Origin: Chloroflexota bacterium
GTDB lineage: Bacteria > Chloroflexota > Anaerolineae > Anaerolineales > UBA11858
Assembly (NCBI GenBank): GCA_003513015.1
Contig: DOTA01000248.1
Location: 9,344-19,257 of the forward strand
Direction of reading: 5' to 3'
DNA: 9,914 nucleotides
The translations under genes and the position numbers were made by a program. The first letter of the stretch is position 1, and each line of letters opens with the position of its first letter. This document shows, piece by piece, positions 5,019 to 9,914 of the stretch. The notes below the pieces were generated by a model. It was not told where the DNA came from. It searched no databases and was given only the letters and a program-made list of their open reading frames with translations.

Positions 5019-7091
5019 TCAGGCCGCCAGGCGCGCCACCAGCACAACCACACTGCGCGGGGCTACCAAATATTGAGCATCAACCAGGGGAGAAGCGCAA
5101 TCGATTTCGCAAAAATCTTCGGGGGGATCGAGCGAAGTGTCGATGATGCGCTGCCAGGAAGTCAGGCGTTGTTCTGCGGTGGGCGGCAGTTCGAAATTGA
5201 GCGCTTCCCAATAGGCATTGAAAATCAGATGGAAAAGCCCGCGCCGCCCGCGTACCGTAAAGGCCAGACTGTGGGAATTGTAGCCCCAATCGGGTTCGCT
5301 TAATTTGACACCGTGCCAATCGAATTGGGCTGTTTTTAGCAGGCGCGTGAGAGTCATACCGCGCGCATCTTTGAAAACATTGAGACTCAAGCGAAAACGA
5401 ATCAACTCTTTGACGAAATGGTAGAGTTCGGCATTTTTTTCAACCAATGACCAATCGAACCAACTGATTTCGTTATCCTGGCAATAGGCGTTGTTGTTGC
5501 CCAACTGCGTGCGGCGGACTTCATCGCCCATCAACAGCATAGGCACACCCAACGCCAATAGATTAATGGTATGCAGGTTCTTAATTTGCTTTTTGCGCAG
5601 GTGCTCAATTTCAGGATCGCTGGTGGGGCCTTCGAAACCGCAATTCCAACTCAGGTTGTGGTTGTGCCCGTCGCGGTTGCTTTCCTGGTTGGCCCAATTG
5701 TGTTTGAGGTTGTAGGTAACCAGATCATTGAGGGTGAAACCGTCATGGCAGGTGATAAAGTTGATGCTCTGTTCTGGTTCGCGCTCTTCGTGGCCGTAAA
5801 TATCCGGGCTGGCTAAAAAGCGCGAGGCCAGCTTGGGAACCATGCCCGGATCGCCTTTGACAAAAGAGCGCACATCATCACGGAAACGACCGTTCCACTC
5901 CTTCCAGCGGTCACCGATGAAAGACCCGACCTGATAAAGTCCGCCCGCATCCCAGGCCTCAGCGATCAGCTTGGTACCCGCTAAAATCGGGTCTGATTCA
6001 ATATCCCAGATCAGAGGCGGATTGACCAGCGGCAGGCCGTTTTCGTCGCGTGAAAAAATCGAGGCCAGGTCAAAGCGGAAACCATCCACGTGCATTTCTT
6101 GCACCCAATAGCGCAAACTATCCTGAATCATGCGCCGCACCACCGAATGATTGGCATTGAGCGTATTACCAGTGCCGCTGTAATTTTTATAGTTTGCGCG
6201 GTTTTCTTCAAGAATATAGTAAGAACGGTTTTCAAACCCCCGGAAGCTTTGCGTTGGCCCCCATTGGTCGCCCTCAGCGGTATGATTATAGACCACATCC
6301 AGGATGACTTCGATCTCGGCTTTGTGGAAGGCTTTGACCATATCCCGAAATTCGTGGATGGCACCCAAGGGATCGGGATTGGAACTGTAACCCTGGTGAG
6401 GCGTGAAAAATGAAACCGGATTGTACCCCCAATAATTAGTCAGGCCGGTGGGGGCTTCCTGGTCATCAAATTGGAATATCGGCAGCAATTCCACCGCGGT
6501 TACGCCCAAATCTTTCAGGTAGGGGATTTTTTCGATCAAGCCGGCATAGGTGCCGCGTTTCGCTGGCTCAACACCCGCGTTGGGGTGGCGGGTAAAACCG
6601 GCAACGTGCATTTCGTAAATCACGGTTTGGTTAAAGGGACGCCGCAAGGGGCGGTCATCACCCCAGTGGTAGGCACGACGGTCGAATACGGCGCTTTTCA
6701 TAGCCACGGCAGCGTTATCACCGGGGAGGGCGGCAGCATGGCGATCGTAATTTTTGGGGATAGCCACCGCTCGTCCATAGGGATCGAGCAGCAATTTGCT
6801 GCCATCGAAGCGATGGCCTAGTTCGGGTTCGTGAGGGCCATAGACCCGGAAGCCATACAACTGCCCCATTTCGACCCCCTGCACGCAGGCGTGCCAGTAA
6901 TGAAAAGTGCGGTTTTTCTGCGAGTCCAACTCCACGATGCGAGAAGGCTTGCCATCTTCGGGCGCATCAAAGAACTGGATTTCAACCCGCATGGCGTTTT
7001 TGGAATAAACGCTAAAATTCACGCCATCCTGGCAATAGGTTGCACCCAGGGGAAAGCTCTGCCCGATATGAATATCTTTTACATGCGTCAT
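5019..7091 (-). CDS. glgX: Glycogen debranching enzyme GlgX / isoamylase type (GH13)
   Basis: The enzyme hydrolyses alpha-1,6 branch points in glycogen or limit dextrins in the cytoplasm. The 690 residues show an N-terminal CBM48/isoamylase domain (FPLGATYCQDGVNFSVYSKNA at the start, YGFRVYGPHEP and LLLDPYGRA following), then a GH13 barrel. The four GH13 regions are present: DVVYNH (265-270), GFRFDLA with nucleophile Asp341, AEAWDAGG with acid/base Glu378, and ITCHDG with Asp450. MGDEVRRTQLGNNNAYCQDNEISWFDW is typical of the GlgX/TreX subfamily. The length fits GlgX (about 650-750). The ATG overlaps the stop of the upstream PH-AlbA_2 gene by four bases (ATGA), indicating translational coupling. 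No other glycogen gene is in the window. Confidence 0.95.
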   Translation of the reverse strand: MTHVKDIHIGQSFPLGATYCQDGVNFSVYSKNAMRVEIQFFDAPEDGKPSRIVELDSQKNRTFHYWHACVQGVEMGQLYGFRVYGPHEPELGHRFDGSKLLLDPYGRAVAIPKNYDRHAAALPGDNAAVAMKSAVFDRRAYHWGDDRPLRRPFNQTVIYEMHVAGFTRHPNAGVEPAKRGTYAGLIEKIPYLKDLGVTAVELLPIFQFDDQEAPTGLTNYWGYNPVSFFTPHQGYSSNPDPLGAIHEFRDMVKAFHKAEIEVILDVVYNHTAEGDQWGPTQSFRGFENRSYYILEENRANYKNYSGTGNTLNANHSVVRRMIQDSLRYWVQEMHVDGFRFDLASIFSRDENGLPLVNPPLIWDIESDPILAGTKLIAEAWDAGGLYQVGSFIGDRWKEWNGRFRDDVRSFVKGDPGMVPKLASRFLASPDIYGHEEREPEQSINFITCHDGFTLNDLVTYNLKHNWANQESNRDGHNHNLSWNCGFEGPTSDPEIEHLRKKQIKNLHTINLLALGVPMLLMGDEVRRTQLGNNNAYCQDNEISWFDWSLVEKNAELYHFVKELIRFRLSLNVFKDARGMTLTRLLKTAQFDWHGVKLSEPDWGYNSHSLAFTVRGRRGLFHLIFNAYWEALNFELPPTAEQRLTSWQRIIDTSLDPPEDFCEIDCASPLVDAQYLVAPRSVVVLVARLAA

Positions 7092-8080
7092 ATCTCGAAC
7101 CGATCGCGGATATAAACGGTGGCCTTACTGAGAGGAAGTGGCTGGCTGGCGTTACCGGCGCGGATGTAAAACTCTTCCTGGCCTTGATGCTGGAAATAGA
7201 CTGGCGTTGTCGCGGGTTGGGCGGTGGCAACACAAATGGTTTTTCCTTCGATCTCAGGGAATGAGAGATTTACCCATTGGCGGTATTCCACCCCCAACAG
7301 ACGATTGAAAGCATTATTGAAGATCAGTTCAAAGCCATCCGGGGTAGATTTGGTCATAGCGCTAAAATCAGCCTCCAACCCCAAAACGCTGCCATCATCA
7401 TGGATGCCTATCAAAAGTGTGCCGCCTGTAGAGTTCATAAAAGCCGCCAGGGTTTTCATAATCGGCTCGCTCAGGGTTTTGTTGGGCCGCTTTTGACGGT
7501 AATCCCACAAAATGCTGGCTTTGAATTCCACGGTTTGGCTCTCTCCCGCGGCGATCAGCTCAGGGGCAGGCTGGATGGGCAGGGGCAAGGACGGATCCCA
7601 ATAGCTGGCAGAGAGTTCTTCGAGTTTGATGGCAATCCCGGTGGGGTTGGCAATATCTCGCAAGGGCACCACGCCCACTTCCGTATTCGAGTAAATAAAG
7701 ACATCCCCGTAATCGAAGCGCTTGCCTAACCAATGTTGCTCGGGTGAGAGGCAACTAATAGCCTGAATTTTGATCAGCTCCTTGAAATCATTGGCCCCGG
7801 AACGTTTGTAGCCCACGCTTTGGGGGTCAATCCGGTAAACCGGGAGATACCAAGAGAAAAATGAGATCGCAATAATTAGCACTTGCAGGGTGGTTAACAC
7901 AAGGATGAAAAACACGGTGAACGATAGCGATTGCGCTAAAACGGTCTGGTTATATTCCGCCTGAACAGGAAATATCACGGTGGCGAAAACCGGCAGGAAA
8001 GCAAAAATAAACTCAATGATGACGAGTAAACGGATGAAATAAAAAGGGGTTTTACGAAGAATGATGGTTTGATCTGACAT
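7088..8080 (-). CDS. Membrane protein with PH-like (bPH2) domain fused to Schlafen-type AlbA_2 domain
   Basis: This 330-residue protein has two transmembrane helices (about 13-37 and 54-79). A PH-like domain of the bacterial bPH2 type follows (82-157; LGKRFDYGDVFIYSN, then VVPLRDIANP), then a Pro-rich linker (161-174) and a C-terminal AlbA_2 domain from 179. AlbA_2 hallmarks are GESQTVEFKAS (179-189), AFMNSTGGTLLIGIHDDGSVLGLE (213-236) and the tail EEFYIRAGNASQPL. AlbA_2 is the Schlafen-related domain found in putative nucleic-acid-binding or regulatory proteins. PH-like domains often mediate membrane or protein contacts. The cytoplasmic side for both soluble parts is inferred. AAGGA lies just ahead of the ATG. 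The gene is the first of a likely operon with glgX (4-base ATGA overlap). The specific function is unknown. Confidence 0.86.
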   Translation of the reverse strand: MSDQTIILRKTPFYFIRLLVIIEFIFAFLPVFATVIFPVQAEYNQTVLAQSLSFTVFFILVLTTLQVLIIAISFFSWYLPVYRIDPQSVGYKRSGANDFKELIKIQAISCLSPEQHWLGKRFDYGDVFIYSNTEVGVVPLRDIANPTGIAIKLEELSASYWDPSLPLPIQPAPELIAAGESQTVEFKASILWDYRQKRPNKTLSEPIMKTLAAFMNSTGGTLLIGIHDDGSVLGLEADFSAMTKSTPDGFELIFNNAFNRLLGVEYRQWVNLSFPEIEGKTICVATAQPATTPVYFQHQGQEEFYIRAGNASQPLPLSKATVYIRDRFEI

Positions 8081-8232
8081 AATTCCTTAACAGTTTCAGG
8101 CCAATAAAAGAGTAAGAGAAAAACTTTGATCACACACCGGTGGGCATAAAAATAGCACGGCTTGCCAAAATTGAGCGCGTGGTGCTGCGCGCAAAATGTT
8201 TATACCATGAAATTAAGATAAATCAGGTGTGA
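8081..8232 (-). promoter_or_regulatory. Gap between methyltransferase and PH-AlbA_2 genes; likely promoter region, weak hairpin
   Basis: This 152-base AT-rich gap divides the two minus-strand gene groups. About 40 bases after the upstream gene's stop, a short hairpin (GCGCG at 8175-8179 with CGCGC at 8188-8192) is followed on the minus strand by TCAATTTT, a weak terminator candidate. A TATAAA on the minus strand near 8202-8207 could be a -10 box but has no good -35. A promoter for the PH-AlbA_2/glgX group is expected here by context only. Confidence 0.35.
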
Positions 8233-8832
8233 TTATTTCGCTCGCCAGGGATTAGGGATTAACATGGGAACGCGCTGCCGGTAAGCTCGATAAGATTCCC
8301 CGTATTCGTGGAGCAGCCGCTGCTCTTCCAGTTTGGCCCCCACGATGAGATAAATGCTCAGCCAGATAAAAACCGTCAGCAGGTTGACTGTTAGGGTGGG
8401 GGTCAGCCAGATGAACAGCAAGCCGCCCGTATAGAGCGGATGGCGCACCCAGCGATACAAGCCAGAGATCACTAACGGGGAAACAGAATCACCCTGTGGT
8501 TCCAGAATTTGGCGCAATCCCATAAAGTGCCAGGGATCGGTTTGCAGGATGCCCATCACAATCAGCAAAATCCCAGCTAACTGGCCTAATCCTGTCAATA
8601 TGAGCCAGGGGAAGGGAATCTGGTAGAGGGGCTGATCCGGCAAAAGGGCCAGCAGCACTAAAATGGGCAGCCCTGAGATCACCGCGAACAAGTTGTAGGC
8701 CAGCCGGTACCAACGCGCTGCGCCGGAGCCGAAATGCTGGTGCGCCCAGTCTTTGACGCCCAAAGATGCCAGCCAGGAATGCAGCGCGGCGTAAAGCAGG
8801 GTGGTCAGAGAGAGAATGAGCGGGCTTGTCAT
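8233..8832 (-). CDS. Integral-membrane methyltransferase of the isoprenylcysteine methyltransferase / NnrU-like type
   Basis: The 199-residue protein has four or five transmembrane segments (about 4-22, 46-66, 76-97 and a helical hairpin at 136-164). The SAM-binding C-terminal motif of the ICMT/PEMT group is clear: SGLYRWVRHPLYTGG (123-137), then LEEQRLL (168-174) and GESYRAYRQRVP (178-189). The N-terminal half (LHSWLASLGVKDW, then WYRLAYNLFAV) and FMGLRQ (103-108) recall NnrU and methanethiol methyltransferase-like proteins. The substrate is unknown and could be a lipid, thiol or prenyl group. The start is ATG at 8832, not the longer frame reaching 9087, because that extension is an Arg-rich shadow of the upstream gene. 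The ATG overlaps the upstream stop by four bases (ATGA), indicating translational coupling. Confidence 0.88.
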   Translation of the reverse strand: MTSPLILSLTTLLYAALHSWLASLGVKDWAHQHFGSGAARWYRLAYNLFAVISGLPILVLLALLPDQPLYQIPFPWLILTGLGQLAGILLIVMGILQTDPWHFMGLRQILEPQGDSVSPLVISGLYRWVRHPLYTGGLLFIWLTPTLTVNLLTVFIWLSIYLIVGAKLEEQRLLHEYGESYRAYRQRVPMLIPNPWRAK

Positions 8833-9662
8833 GGTTGGGATTCGGTAGGGAGGGCGGGAACGCGCACTTCGAAGTTGTCGAAGGCGATCAGGCCGGTTTC
8901 GCCTTCGTAAGAAATCCCTACAATTACGCCCACCTCGCCCTGGGTGGGATAACTGCCGTTGGCCTGCCCCACAAATTGATCGTTGATCCACAGGGTGAAT
9001 TGGTTCTCTTGCGAGAGCACGTCTAAATGGTTGATTTCGCCGGGACGGATGGCCTCGCTGTAGGTGTAAGGCAATAGTTCTTTCCATTGGTTGGCTTCAA
9101 AGAGAAAGAAGCGAAAAAACTGCCCATCGCGCACTTCAAAATAATAGTAATTCTCATCCAGGTTGCGAAAAATCAGGCCGTATTGGGCATCGAAGTTATC
9201 GCTGCGGTTCTGGGCATCGACGGCCAAATAAAAATCGCTGAGTTGATCCACCGTGGGCCAGGTGCGCCAGATAAAACCTTGCTTGGCGGCGGTGATATTC
9301 CAGGTGTAGCCACCATCGATGCTCACGTCGATGGTGGCGTAGTCATCATCAATCGCGCCGTCGATCCACTCATTTTGATTGTCATCGAAGGTGTCGTAGA
9401 GCAGCAGCGGCCAGTTGCGGCCCATTTGTAATTCTGTTGCGTGGTTATCGACGGTGGAGGTGGCACCAGGCACGAGAACTTCGGCCAGGGGTGCGGGCTG
9501 GCGATTGAAGTAATTGTAAGCCGTGAAAGCGCCCCCTGATAAAAATAAAATAATCCCGCAGGCGGCCACCAGCCCCAAAACGGCAATTAAAACCCATTGG
9601 ATGGTGCTGGGCTGGTTGGCGCTGTAATCCTTTTGGGGCGAGGGTTGAAAATCATCATTCAT
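8829..9662 (-). CDS. Membrane-anchored protein with extracellular lectin-like beta-sandwich domain
   Basis: The 277-residue protein has a short polar N-terminus, one transmembrane helix (about 21-44, WVLIAVLGLVAACGIILFL), a Pro/Thr linker (55-75) and a large C-terminal domain from about 85. The domain opens LLLYDTFDDNQNEW and alternates aromatic beta-strands (YLAVDA, YGLIFRN, NYYYFEV, FTLWINDQFVG, GEVGVIVG), closing with LIAFDNFEVRVP. This is the layout of LamG/DUF1080-like concanavalin folds used for carbohydrate binding. Its location outside the membrane is inferred. No catalytic residues can be named. The start is ATG at 9662, which overlaps the end of the methyltransferase gene by 8 bases. 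The longer in-frame version from 9731 would only reread that gene. Its stop overlaps the next start. Confidence 0.83.
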   Translation of the reverse strand: MNDDFQPSPQKDYSANQPSTIQWVLIAVLGLVAACGIILFLSGGAFTAYNYFNRQPAPLAEVLVPGATSTVDNHATELQMGRNWPLLLYDTFDDNQNEWIDGAIDDDYATIDVSIDGGYTWNITAAKQGFIWRTWPTVDQLSDFYLAVDAQNRSDNFDAQYGLIFRNLDENYYYFEVRDGQFFRFFLFEANQWKELLPYTYSEAIRPGEINHLDVLSQENQFTLWINDQFVGQANGSYPTQGEVGVIVGISYEGETGLIAFDNFEVRVPALPTESQP

Positions 9663-9914
9663 GTATGTTTCTCTCTCGGAGGCGCTGGCGGGCCAGTTCG
9701 GCGTAGGTGGCCTCCACTTCGTAGCCCACATAATGGCGGCCGGTCTCCAGCGCAGCCAAGGCCGTGGTGCCGCTGCCCATAAAGGGATCGAGGATCACAT
9801 CTCCCTCGAAAGTGTAAAGCTCGATCAGGCGACGGGGCAATTCCATAGGGAAAGGGGCCGGATGCCCCACGCGGGAGGCCGATTCCGTGGGGAATTGCCA
9901 GACACTTTTGGTGA
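9655..9914 (-). CDS. Site-specific DNA methyltransferase (beta-type), C-terminal fragment, 5' end outside window
   Basis: The frame is open to the window edge, giving 85 C-terminal residues. It begins TKSVWQFPTESASRVGHPAP, followed by FPMELPRRLIELYTFEGDV and the SAM-binding motif LDPFMGSGTT (41-50), then ETGRHYVGYEV and a final basic helix. In the N4-cytosine/N6-adenine group, this motif near the C-terminus after a GHPAPFP stretch indicates the beta arrangement, with the catalytic (D/S)PPY motif earlier and here missing. The ATG near 9870 is internal. No restriction endonuclease is seen within the window. The genes after it on this strand are membrane proteins, so it may be a solitary methyltransferase, but the other side is unseen. 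The target base and sequence cannot be determined. Confidence 0.93.
   Translation of the reverse strand, partial: TKSVWQFPTESASRVGHPAPFPMELPRRLIELYTFEGDVILDPFMGSGTTALAALETGRHYVGYEVEATYAELARQRLRERNIHE

Noticed and set aside
8833..9087. 85-residue N-terminal extension of the membrane methyltransferase
   Set aside because: It is Arg-rich shadow sequence of the overlapping lectin-like gene; the family starts at the hydrophobic MTSPLILSL with ATGA coupling.
9663..9731. Longer start for the lectin-like membrane protein
   Set aside because: The added 23 residues only reread the end of the DNA methyltransferase gene in another frame; ATG at 9662 gives a normal anchored protein.
1..9914. CRISPR array, tRNA, rRNA, insertion sequence or prophage
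   Set aside because: I saw no regularly spaced direct repeats, no cloverleaf-like tRNA or rRNA sequence, and no transposase, integrase or phage structural motifs.
7088..9914. Defence island made of DNA methyltransferase plus AlbA_2 protein
   Set aside because: No nuclease, helicase or other known defence gene lies in view. The two genes are in separate groups split by a 152-base gap, and the partner of the AlbA_2 gene is metabolic (glgX).

Overview
This looks like chromosomal DNA of a moderate-GC bacterium, most likely a member of the Chloroflexota (Anaerolineae-like). That assignment is inference. It rests on the release-factor motif GAGGQNVQK in place of the usual GAGGQHVNK, a PrmC with NLPY in place of NPPY, a prfA-prmC-tsaC order, and several membrane and lectin-like proteins of the kind common in that phylum. 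I see no phage genes, transposase, tRNA, rRNA or CRISPR array. Genes are tightly packed and compositionally even, so this reads as ordinary core and accessory chromosome.

Plus strand, left part. The window opens inside prfA (peptide release factor 1). Next comes prmC, which methylates the GGQ glutamine of release factors, starting at a GTG inside a heptamer repeat. tsaC follows, making threonylcarbamoyl-AMP for tRNA t6A. These three form a translation-fidelity cluster. A 320-base gap then holds two long hairpins, each preceded by a copy of the same 20-base sequence. It leads to a DUF1684 gene that closes with a strong intrinsic terminator.

Minus strand, everything after about 2860, read right to left. 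The first group is the C-terminal end of a beta-type DNA methyltransferase, a membrane-anchored lectin-like protein, and a small integral-membrane methyltransferase of the isoprenylcysteine methyltransferase/NnrU type; their ends overlap by 8 and 4 bases. After a 152-base gap comes a second group: a membrane protein fusing a bacterial PH-like domain to a Schlafen-type AlbA_2 domain, overlapping by 4 bases a GlgX-type glycogen debranching enzyme, then a squalene/phytoene-synthase-like protein 51 bases on. A DUF1269 protein and a small three-helix membrane protein follow as separate minus-strand genes, and the last converges on the DUF1684 gene.

The most interesting unexplained items are these: hairpins around 3261-3308 and 3932-3956 that share a constant 13-base loop but have different compensating stems; the duplicated 20-base element plus hairpin after tsaC; the PH-AlbA_2 membrane protein coupled to glgX; and a prenyl synthase lacking the first aspartate of its second metal-binding motif. 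None of these proves a new system.
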